From: SIG299 sp964541485
GTDB lineage: Bacteria > Bacillota > Clostridia > Lachnospirales > Lachnospiraceae
NCBI GenBank assembly: GCA_964541485.1
Contig: CAZIQL010000009.1
Span: 1 to 64,000 of the forward strand
Length of the DNA stretch: 64,000 nucleotides
Direction of reading: 5' to 3'
Shown here: positions 28,453 to 35,149 of the stretch, piece after piece
How the letters are laid out: every line of letters starts with the position of its first letter
Position numbering within the stretch: the first letter of the stretch is position 1
Notes under the pieces: generated by a model
The model's database searches: none
The model's input: only the letters and a program-made list of their open reading frames with translations
Told to the model about the DNA's origin: nothing
Program-made: the position numbers and the translations under genes

Positions 28453-28722
28453 ATGTTTCGCTTATGGGCAAAAATTTGGAAAGAAAATCATTTGATAAAA
28501 GATATCGTAATAGAAAATGACGATGCCGCATTAAACCGGACCAGAAAAATATTTGCGGCCTTAGACTCGGTTTGTTACGAATTTGACTTATCCAAGCCTA
28601 TCTGGCTGGATTCCACCATACGGGAATTTAAAGAGCATGACAAAGCCCGTTTTTCCCAGGATAATTTTGTGGACCATATCGAATTTGACTTTTTGGAAAT
28701 TCAGGTTATAGAAGAAGATTAA
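28453..28722 (+). CDS. Small conserved-looking protein, unknown function
   Basis: 89 residues from ATG 28453. GAGG is 8 bases upstream of it but only 2 bases from the in-frame ATG at 28447, so I prefer the inner start. The product is soluble, acidic at the C-terminus and of mixed alpha/beta character (IVIENDDAALNRTRKIFAALDS, then DSTIREFKEHDKARFSQDNF and a strand-rich IEFDFLEIQVIEED). I recognise the shape from short Lachnospiraceae hypotheticals but know no function. It has its own promoter and a strong terminator, which supports a real gene. Confidence 0.65.
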   Translation: MFRLWAKIWKENHLIKDIVIENDDAALNRTRKIFAALDSVCYEFDLSKPIWLDSTIREFKEHDKARFSQDNFVDHIEFDFLEIQVIEED

Positions 28723-28727
28723 ATACA

Positions 28728-28785
28728 AAAAAAGAATATTCCTCGCAGCTACGATGAAAGTCACTGCCCGGGAATATTCTTTTTT
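28728..28785. terminator. Bidirectional intrinsic terminator
   Basis: A 15-bp perfect stem (AAAAAAGAATATTCC at 28728-28742 with GGAATATTCTTTTTT at 28771-28785) encloses a 28-base loop. The T tract is present on both strands. It separates the convergent small gene and the HIT gene. Confidence 0.8.
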
Positions 28786-28805
28786 ATCATTATCATCTCT
28801 TCCTA

Positions 28806-29219
28806 TTATTTGATATTCTTTGCGATAGATTCGGCAAGAGCAGGGGCTTCACCGTCTTCGTAGCTTCCGGTTTCCCATTTGATACGGATGGTATCCTCCT
28901 CCCATCTCGGAATAAAATGAACATGCAAATGGAACACCGTCTGTCCTGCTGCCACGCCGTTGTTCTGTAAAATATTCATACCGTCACAGCCCAGCGTCTC
29001 TTTGATTGCCGTTGCCACCTTTGGCACAACCGCAAATACCTTTCCGGCAAGCTCCGCATCCAGCTCAAATATGTTTGCCGCATGTTCCTTTAACACAAGA
29101 ATGGCATGACCCTTTGCCGCCGGAGCAATGTCTAAAATCACCTTGACATTTTCATCCTCATAAATAACCGTAGAAGGAATGTCTCCGTTTATAATCTTAC
29201 AAAAAATACAGTTTTCCAT
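28806..29219 (-). CDS. HIT family hydrolase
   Basis: 137 residues from ATG 29219 (AAAGGAG is upstream; the in-frame TTG-like extension to 29246 lacks a site). CIFCKIINGDIPSTVIYEDE is the zinc/nucleotide-binding start, and the histidine triad is QTVFHLHVHFIPRW near residue 95. The family hydrolyses nucleotide phosphoramidates and related dinucleotides. It is the last gene of the glpK operon. Confidence 0.95.
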   Translation of the reverse strand: MENCIFCKIINGDIPSTVIYEDENVKVILDIAPAAKGHAILVLKEHAANIFELDAELAGKVFAVVPKVATAIKETLGCDGMNILQNNGVAAGQTVFHLHVHFIPRWEEDTIRIKWETGSYEDGEAPALAESIAKNIK

Positions 29220-29246
29220 CGTTTTTCTCCTTTTCAATAAAAGCAA

Positions 29247-30254
29247 TCAGCCCAGTACATTAAAACGGAATAACTGGTCAAACATCCGCAGCGTCTTAAA
29301 ATCGCCCTTTGCTGTTAAGTCTCCCGACATGAATGCACCCTGAAACGTGGTTCGTCCCGTCACAAGGCGATTGATGACCGCCCTCGTTGTCGTCGCAATC
29401 ACATCCGAATAATCACATTCGCCGTAATAACATTTCATGCGGTCCTTGTTCACATCCACAATCAATGTCTTTCCGGTGTCCGTCATACGGATTTCAAATA
29501 CCGCCTTGACCTCTTCCTTCGGAGCCACAAAGTTTTCCTTTAAACTCTGGATAAATTCCTGGCTCGGATCCTTTCCTTCTGTCTTATCCATCATCTCACG
29601 GAACAACTGGGAAAGTTCCTCGATGTCTTCCTTCTGTTTCTTTACATAAGTGTCATCCGAAACGTACTTTGACAGCTGTTCGCTCTCCTGCGGCGTCAGC
29701 TCCATCGGAGATGCTTTTACCAGGTTCTGCTTCATCGCCGAAACGCTGGATGGCAGTGTTTTCGGTTTCTGATTAATCACACGATAAAGGTTTTCTGCCT
29801 TACCTTCAATAATCTTTGCAAAGTCAGCGTTTGTTTCAAACTCCGTCTGCTGCTCCACATATGCAGTAAGTCCCGGACAAAGAAGTCCGCCAAGAAGCTC
29901 CCACGCCTTAATCAAGGTGTGCTCTGCTTCCTTTTCTCCATAGGTATTGGATACTACCACCGGCATCATATACGTCTTTGCAAGCTTTGACTTATCCGCA
30001 TACAGCCAGCACGCATCCAGAAACTGCTGCAGATATCCGCCGATACCATACCACTCCAAAGAGGCCGCCAAAATAACACCGTCTGCTTCCTTTACTGTAT
30101 TTGACAATACCGCAATTTCGTTTTTACACTCATACAAATTATAACGTTTCACATCAACACGCAGTTCCTGTAACACGTCTGTCAGGCGCTGTAATACATA
30201 TAACGTTGAGTCCTCAATCAAACCTCTGCCGCCGTAATAAATATGGATTCGCAT
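29247..30254 (-). CDS. Fusion of flavodoxin-like NAD(P)H oxidoreductase and SCP2 sterol-binding domain
   Basis: 335 residues. Residues 1-165 form a flavodoxin-like fold of the NADPH-dependent FMN reductase type: the phosphate-loop region IHIYYGGRGLIEDSTLYVLQ, EADGVILAASLEWYGIGGYLQQFLD, and VVVSNTYGEKEA. A helical linker follows (about 170-235). Residues about 240-335 match an SCP2-like lipid-binding fold (TGKTLIVDVN, then RLVTGRTTFQGAFMSGDLTAKGDF, a hallmark of SCP2). The pairing suggests a redox enzyme acting on, or tethered by, a hydrophobic ligand. The domain calls are by pattern. Confidence 0.75.
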   Translation of the reverse strand: MRIHIYYGGRGLIEDSTLYVLQRLTDVLQELRVDVKRYNLYECKNEIAVLSNTVKEADGVILAASLEWYGIGGYLQQFLDACWLYADKSKLAKTYMMPVVVSNTYGEKEAEHTLIKAWELLGGLLCPGLTAYVEQQTEFETNADFAKIIEGKAENLYRVINQKPKTLPSSVSAMKQNLVKASPMELTPQESEQLSKYVSDDTYVKKQKEDIEELSQLFREMMDKTEGKDPSQEFIQSLKENFVAPKEEVKAVFEIRMTDTGKTLIVDVNKDRMKCYYGECDYSDVIATTTRAVINRLVTGRTTFQGAFMSGDLTAKGDFKTLRMFDQLFRFNVLG

Positions 30255-30275
30255 GAAACGTCCTCCTTCTCTTTC

Positions 30276-30908
30276 CTATTCCGTTCTCTTCTTCCGATAA
30301 AGTAGCATCGCCACTAAAAAGCCTGCTACCAATCCTGCCACATGAGCTGCATTATCCACGCCCTGTGTTACCAGCCCACCATAAACACTGAGTCCCAAAA
30401 AGATAAGCATCTGCCTTTTGGTCAGCCCCTGCAGGTTTCCCTTATTTACGAGCACCAGATATGCCAATGCACCGGCTACGCCAAATACCGCACCGGACGC
30501 CCCGACACAAACCGCATATGCTCCGTTCCATACGCTATTATACACGATGGAACCAATCCCCGCAAGAATACCGGAAGAAAAATACAAAATAAGATATTTT
30601 ATCCGTCCCAGATACCGTTCCAGGGCATTCCCCACAAAATACAGAATCAGCATATTATTAATCAGATGTTCTATTCCGTTATGCAGAAACAGATACGTCA
30701 CCAGACGGTACCATTCTCCTGCTTTTACGCGGGGTCCGTATAACGCTCCGTGCTCCAGCAAAAACCATGCCGTATTTCCGTAAAAGCTTCCTTCCGTTAT
30801 GCTTTTCTCCCACAAAAGAAGGAGACAGAACACCACTGCCGTTGCGATTATAATTCCAAGATTCACCGATTTTTCATTTGGTTCATAAAGTTCTGTTTTT
30901 GCTTCCAA
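30276..30908 (-). CDS. Rhomboid family intramembrane serine protease
   Basis: 210 residues from TTG 30908, two bases after the glpK stop; AGGAAGAGG inside the glpK 3' end serves as its ribosome site. Six membrane segments are visible. The loop GIEHLINNMLILYFVGNALE carries the HxxxN motif, the catalytic serine is in GASGAVFGVAGA, and the catalytic histidine in NAAHVAGLVAGFL. Rhomboids cut single-pass membrane proteins within the bilayer. Substrates here are unknown; the Tad pilus proteins upstream are possible but unproven targets. Confidence 0.9.
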   Translation of the reverse strand: MEAKTELYEPNEKSVNLGIIIATAVVFCLLLLWEKSITEGSFYGNTAWFLLEHGALYGPRVKAGEWYRLVTYLFLHNGIEHLINNMLILYFVGNALERYLGRIKYLILYFSSGILAGIGSIVYNSVWNGAYAVCVGASGAVFGVAGALAYLVLVNKGNLQGLTKRQMLIFLGLSVYGGLVTQGVDNAAHVAGLVAGFLVAMLLYRKKRTE

Positions 30909-30910
30909 TG

Positions 30911-32410
30911 CTATTCCTCTTCCTGCCAGCAAAGTGCACAGCGCACTGCTTTATCCCAACCGCGCAGCAATTTCTTTCTGCGCTCCTCTTCCATCGCCGG
31001 AACAAATTCTTTGGAAAGCTGCCAGTTTGCCTTAATCTCTTCTTTATCTTTAAAATAGCCAACCGCAAGACCCGCCAGATATGCCGCACCAAGCGCCGTT
31101 GTCTCAATACAGCCCGGGCGGTGCACCACTGCATTCATAATATCTGCCTGAAACTGCATCAGGAAATCATTGGCACTTGCTCCGCCGTCTACCTTTAATG
31201 TCCGGATATCGGTTTTTGCGTCCTGCTCCATTGCATGCAAGACACTATGGGACTGATATGCAATCGACTCCAGTGTAGCACGTACAAAATGCTCCTTTGT
31301 AAAGCCTCTTGTGATACCAACCATTGTTCCTCTTGCATATTGGTTCCAATACGGTGCTCCCAATCCCGAAAACGCAGGCACCAGATAAACACCTTCTGTA
31401 TCTGTCACTTCCTCCGCATACATCTGCGACTGTGCCGCCGTCTTAATCATGCTGAGCCCATCTCTCAGCCATTGGATTGCTGCCCCTGCCACAAACACAC
31501 TGCCCTCCAGTGCATATTCCACCCGGTCAGAACAACCTGCCGCAATGGTTGTCACCAGGCCATGTTCCGAAGAAACTGCCTTTTCCCCGGTATGCATCAG
31601 AAGGAAGCAACCGGTACCATACGTATTCTTTACATCTCCGGCCTCAAAACAGCACTGACCAAACAATGCCGCCTGCTGGTCTCCTGCTGCCCCGGCAATC
31701 GGAATTTCTCCGCCAAGCAGACTGCTGTCTGTCTTTCCATAGACAAAGCTGGATGGCTTTACCTCCGGAAGCATAGACTTTGGAACATTCAGTTTTTCCA
31801 GAAGCTCCTCATCCCAGCACAACTTATGAATATCAAACAACATCGTTCTGGATGCATTGGTATAATCCGTTACATGAATTCTTCCCTTCGTCAGGTTCCA
31901 AATCAACCAGGTATCCACCGTGCCAAACAGCAAATCCCCCGCCTCAGCGGCCTCTCTTGCTCCGTCCACATGCTCCAAAATCCAGGCAATCTTCGTTGCA
32001 GAAAAATACGCATCCGGCACCAATCCTGTTTTTTCCCGTATGAGTTCACTAAATCCATCCTCCACCAGTGCATCCACCATATCTGCCGTACGATGACACT
32101 GCCAGACAATGGCATTATAAACCGGAACTCCGGTATGACGATTCCAGACAATGGTGGTCTCTCTCTGGTTTGTAATGCCAAGTGCCGCCACATCTTCTGC
32201 CGATGCCCCTATTTTTGCCATAGCTTCCGTCGCAACCCCCAGCTGCGATGACCAGATTTCCATCGGATTGTGTTCTACCCAGCCGGAACGCGGATAAATC
32301 TGTTCGAACTCTCTTTGTGCCATGCTGCAAACAGTTCCTTTTTTATCAAACAAAATGCAACGGGAACTGGTTGTTCCCTGGTCCAATGCCATAATATATT
32401 TTTTCTCCAT
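30911..32410 (-). CDS. glpK: Glycerol kinase
   Basis: 499 residues, full length. Motifs are MALDQGTTSSRCILFDKKG, the substrate-site NRETTIVWNRHTG and TDYTNASRTMLFDI, GAAGDQQAALFGQ, and the FGGY signature region YWNQYARGTMVGITRGF. It phosphorylates glycerol to glycerol-3-phosphate in the cytoplasm. No glpF, glpD or glpP lies nearby. It heads the operon glpK-rhomboid-FMN/SCP2-HIT. Confidence 0.97.
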   Translation of the reverse strand: MEKKYIMALDQGTTSSRCILFDKKGTVCSMAQREFEQIYPRSGWVEHNPMEIWSSQLGVATEAMAKIGASAEDVAALGITNQRETTIVWNRHTGVPVYNAIVWQCHRTADMVDALVEDGFSELIREKTGLVPDAYFSATKIAWILEHVDGAREAAEAGDLLFGTVDTWLIWNLTKGRIHVTDYTNASRTMLFDIHKLCWDEELLEKLNVPKSMLPEVKPSSFVYGKTDSSLLGGEIPIAGAAGDQQAALFGQCCFEAGDVKNTYGTGCFLLMHTGEKAVSSEHGLVTTIAAGCSDRVEYALEGSVFVAGAAIQWLRDGLSMIKTAAQSQMYAEEVTDTEGVYLVPAFSGLGAPYWNQYARGTMVGITRGFTKEHFVRATLESIAYQSHSVLHAMEQDAKTDIRTLKVDGGASANDFLMQFQADIMNAVVHRPGCIETTALGAAYLAGLAVGYFKDKEEIKANWQLSKEFVPAMEEERRKKLLRGWDKAVRCALCWQEEE

Positions 32411-32468
32411 ACTTTCTTTTACCCCACTTTCTCAAGGAATAGAATTCTCTTAGAATATGTTATAAAGA

Positions 32469-32497
32469 AGTATATCAGTTTTCTAAATTAGTGACAA
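32469..32497 (-). promoter_or_regulatory. Promoter of the glpK operon
   Basis: On the minus strand TTGTCA (32497-32492), a 17-base spacer and TATACT (32474-32469). It overlaps the stop codon of the FHA gene at 32488, so it can only act as an internal start after the Tad operon. Confidence 0.65.
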
Positions 32498-33627
32498 GGC
32501 AATTTCACATAAAATTCCGTCTTGGCAATCCGAAGCACCGCTCCGTTCCACAACAGCTCTTCCTTCCCCGGCATAATCTCCTTGCCATCCAGATAAGTTC
32601 CGTTTGTTGAATTCAAATCAGACACCAAATACTCTTCTTCCTTTTTATTAATACAGCAATGTATCCTGCTGACGCCCGACTGACCGAGCACATAATCCGC
32701 ATATTTCCCAACACTCCCGATGTAAAAAGGAAATTTCTTTATATAAACAACCTCTCCCGTCTGCTCATTGAGCAGCTGTACCTCCTGTCTTTCTCCCGTC
32801 GTTGATAAAAGAACCGTCCGTTCCTCTGCCTCCTCCAAGAAAAGCTCCTTTTCCGGCTGTTTTTCTGCATGGTACGCTTCCCCCTGTTCTGCAACCAACA
32901 GCGCTTCCTTCTTTTTCCTATGAAAAAAACGATCCGTCAGCCATGTCACATACGAAGCTGTCGCCTCTGCCTCCTCCTTAGTCTCCTCCCGTTCATCTTT
33001 CGGTACTTCCTTCTCCTTTGCGAGGCTCCGTTCCGACACCTTTCCCTCATCCGGCTCCTCCCATAGCAAAACCGCATCCTTTGCCACATCCTTCTCCCCG
33101 ATCCGTTCTCTTATTTCTTTTAACTCACTCTTTTCTTTCACACAAAGCATGTAGCAGTCATATAACAGCTCTACCGCTTTTTTGTCCTCATAATTTACGC
33201 GGTTTAACAAATATTCAAAAAGGCCCTCCAGCTGTTCTTTTACCGGCCTTGCATACCCCGGAACGCAGCAGAGCTCTATTTGCATTTGCGGTAATGTTGC
33301 AAAAATATAATTGGGCAAAAGTACAAAATCATTCTCCGAAAGCAGATATTCCTTTCCATTGTCAAGAACATCAAAAATCTGCTGCAAAATATTCCGAATC
33401 TGCCTCTCACCAATGGACATCATGGCATAAATTCCATTCAGCGCTTTCCTCCCGGTAATCCGGTAGCAATAATATTCCCGGTCCTCCTCCTGCTGTACGG
33501 AAAACTCAAGCCTGCCCTCTCCCGGATTATATACCAGCATTTTTTCCTCATATTTGCAGACTTCTGTTTTTTCCGACAGTATCCTAAGATAGGTCTCTCC
33601 CTTTTCTTTTTTGTATTCCATCTGCAT
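32488..33627 (-). CDS. FHA domain protein of the Tad locus (DUF6382 N-terminal)
   Basis: 379 residues from ATG 33627, with AAGGAGAGG 6 bases upstream; the in-frame GTG at 33648 lies inside the previous gene. The N-terminal about 160 residues match the DUF6382 pattern of Lachnospiraceae FHA proteins (EGRLEFSVQQEEDREYYCYRI, LLSENDFVLLPNYIFA). A charged linker follows, then an FHA domain at about 295-379 with YIGSVGKYADYVLGQSGVSRIH and DLNSTNGTYLDGKEI, which bind phosphothreonine peptides. It is the last gene of the pilus cluster, suggesting Ser/Thr-kinase control of pilus assembly (inference). Confidence 0.85.
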   Translation of the reverse strand: MQMEYKKEKGETYLRILSEKTEVCKYEEKMLVYNPGEGRLEFSVQQEEDREYYCYRITGRKALNGIYAMMSIGERQIRNILQQIFDVLDNGKEYLLSENDFVLLPNYIFATLPQMQIELCCVPGYARPVKEQLEGLFEYLLNRVNYEDKKAVELLYDCYMLCVKEKSELKEIRERIGEKDVAKDAVLLWEEPDEGKVSERSLAKEKEVPKDEREETKEEAEATASYVTWLTDRFFHRKKKEALLVAEQGEAYHAEKQPEKELFLEEAEERTVLLSTTGERQEVQLLNEQTGEVVYIKKFPFYIGSVGKYADYVLGQSGVSRIHCCINKKEEEYLVSDLNSTNGTYLDGKEIMPGKEELLWNGAVLRIAKTEFYVKLPCH

Positions 33628-33628
33628 T

Positions 33629-33832
33629 TCAGTCCTCTCCTTCCCCACACATTATCCGTTCCATCCGGAGCACCTCCGAATTCACCGGGAGCTCGTATAT
33701 CGCTTTTACGGCTTCCTTTCCGTAATCTTCCACAATATCGTAAAGGAATAACGTAACCAGAACCATAGCACAAACAATAAGACACAAAAAAGGGCAAAGA
33801 AGTGCCGCTTCTACCGTAATACTCCCTCTCAT
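33629..33832 (-). CDS. TadE-like small pseudopilin
   Basis: 67 residues from ATG 33832, chosen because AAAGGAGG precedes it. It starts MRGSITVEAALLCPF: a short basic leader, then a pilin-like hydrophobic segment with E at the place of the conserved glutamate (position 5 after the predicted cut), as in TadE minor pilins. The soluble C-terminus is short (about 35 residues). It overlaps nothing, and the FHA start follows by one base. Likely processed by the adjacent prepilin peptidase. Confidence 0.8.
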   Translation of the reverse strand: MRGSITVEAALLCPFLCLIVCAMVLVTLFLYDIVEDYGKEAVKAIYELPVNSEVLRMERIMCGEGED

Positions 33833-33843
33833 TTCATCCTCCT

Positions 33844-34251
33844 TTACAGAAAAACACCTATCACCCAGCCGCAAAACAAAAACGGAAGAAACGGAAGCTC
33901 TGTCCGCCTGTTTGCTTTTTTTGCTACCATCAGTATCATAGAGGCCACTGCGGCCACCGCAAACGCTGCGCCAGTCATCGTCATCATGAATTCAATCCCA
34001 TAGCCCATTCCAAGGCAAAATACAAGGATGCCATCGCCCGCACCCAGTTTTTCTTTTGTCACCCACGCCACAAGCAAAAGGAGCGTTCCGGGAAGCAACC
34101 CGCAAACAAACTCCCCCACCGTAACTCCTTCCCATACCCGCAGTATCAGCAACACCACTCCCAGGAAAAGAACCGGTCGTACCGGTATCTTCTTTTTCTT
34201 TATGTCAATTAGTGCCAATATTCCAAGCATCGGTCCGACCACAAAATTCAC
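33844..34251 (-). CDS. A24-type prepilin peptidase (CpaA/TadV)
   Basis: 135 residues from GTG 34251, which overlaps the stop codon of the preceding gene (GTGA); GGAGG lies upstream. It has about four to five membrane helices. Catalytic aspartates are expected in LALIDIKKKKIP and in the GxGD motif KLGAGDGILVFCLGMGYG. It cleaves the leaders of Flp pilin and TadE-type pseudopilins at the inner membrane. Confidence 0.88.
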   Translation of the reverse strand: MNFVVGPMLGILALIDIKKKKIPVRPVLFLGVVLLILRVWEGVTVGEFVCGLLPGTLLLLVAWVTKEKLGAGDGILVFCLGMGYGIEFMMTMTGAAFAVAAVASMILMVAKKANRRTELPFLPFLFCGWVIGVFL

Positions 34252-35129
34252 GTTCCGTTTCCTCCTTCTGCACACCTGCTGCACGCAGGAAGCGTTACCT
34301 CATCTTTCTTTTTTTCCTCAAACACCCTTTTTAGGGTAGAACAATCTGCTTTTGCATGGTATTTTGTTCCTCCCAGCGATACATATACCAGCTCCGTCGC
34401 CTCATCTTTCACACAAACATCACAAGCACTGTATTTTTTCCCGTATATATTTCGTTTTTCTCCTATCCTCTCTGTCTCAACCGCCATCACTGCCACATAC
34501 AGATAGCCACAGCTTTTTGACTCATGATATACCGTCCCATATGCCGTTACATACACCACTTCATCCGACGTTTCTTCCGCTTCCAGTTTATTTTTGTCAT
34601 ATTCCCCGATATACGGTAAAAAACTAAAACTCTGCACTACCGGAATCCTAATCCCCGGAAGCAGTGCTGTTTCGCAAAGAAAACTATAGGCAACCTTTCC
34701 CTGCAGCTTCCCGCTTTCTGCTTTCTCAAACACTACAAACACATCTTCTGCTCTTTCCTCTTCCAGCATTACTTTCCAGACCAATGCCTCATACAACCAG
34801 GACAAATCCTCTACTTCCCCTGATGTCCTTTCCACATATCCAAGTCCTGCACTTGTCAGTGTCACTTCTGCCACTTCCTTACAGACAGAAATCTGCACCA
34901 GAAGCAGCAGAAAACACTGCCAGAAAATATAAATAGAGAAAAAGAACATTGGAAGTGCTATCGCTGCTTCCGCAGTCAGAGATGCACTCCGGTGCCTGTT
35001 CCTGTTCTGCTTTTTTCGCTGACATAACTTTTCGGGAGAGACGGTCCATTTATGTAAATGACCAATAGTTTTGAAATAAATAGAAATGGAAGAAGTGCTT
35101 AACTCTTTACCACTAACAAGAACAGGCAC
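34248..35129 (-). CDS. TadE-like pseudopilin with two YH-C-CxxC modules and possible invertible 5' end
   Basis: 293 residues from GTG 35129, with AGGAGG 9 bases upstream. The first 48 residues are unlike normal TadE leaders. The pilin-like segment SASLTAEAAIALPMFFFSIY starts near residue 48. The C-terminal region holds two repeats: VYVTAYGTVYHESKSC with ACDVC about 27 residues on, and VYVSLGGTKYHAKADC with ACSRC about 22 residues on. This YHx4C...CxxC pattern resembles small zinc-binding modules. The start codon lies within one arm of a 19-bp inverted repeat whose other arm is at 34988-35006; see findings. Confidence 0.75.
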   Translation of the reverse strand: MPVLVSGKELSTSSISIYFKTIGHLHKWTVSPEKLCQRKKQNRNRHRSASLTAEAAIALPMFFFSIYIFWQCFLLLLVQISVCKEVAEVTLTSAGLGYVERTSGEVEDLSWLYEALVWKVMLEEERAEDVFVVFEKAESGKLQGKVAYSFLCETALLPGIRIPVVQSFSFLPYIGEYDKNKLEAEETSDEVVYVTAYGTVYHESKSCGYLYVAVMAVETERIGEKRNIYGKKYSACDVCVKDEATELVYVSLGGTKYHAKADCSTLKRVFEEKKKDEVTLPACSRCAEGGNGT

Positions 35130-35133
35130 CGGA
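34988..35133. repeat. 19-bp inverted repeats flanking the pseudopilin 5' region (candidate invertible segment)
   Basis: The left arm is at 34988-35006 (TCCGGTGCCTGTTCCTGTT) and the right arm at 35115-35133 is its reverse complement with one mismatch (18 of 19). About 108 bp lie between. The ribosome site (35139-35146) is outside and the GTG start (35127-35129) is inside the right arm. In the present orientation the frame is open through the segment. If it were inverted, the GTG would be followed by 10 sense codons and TAA. Confidence 0.7.
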
Positions 35134-35149
35134 ACACACCTCCTTTCTG

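Noticed and set aside
31235..32251. A 338-codon plus-strand open frame opposite glpK
   Set aside because: Antisense of a full-length, motif-rich glycerol kinase; Cys/His-rich shadow composition.
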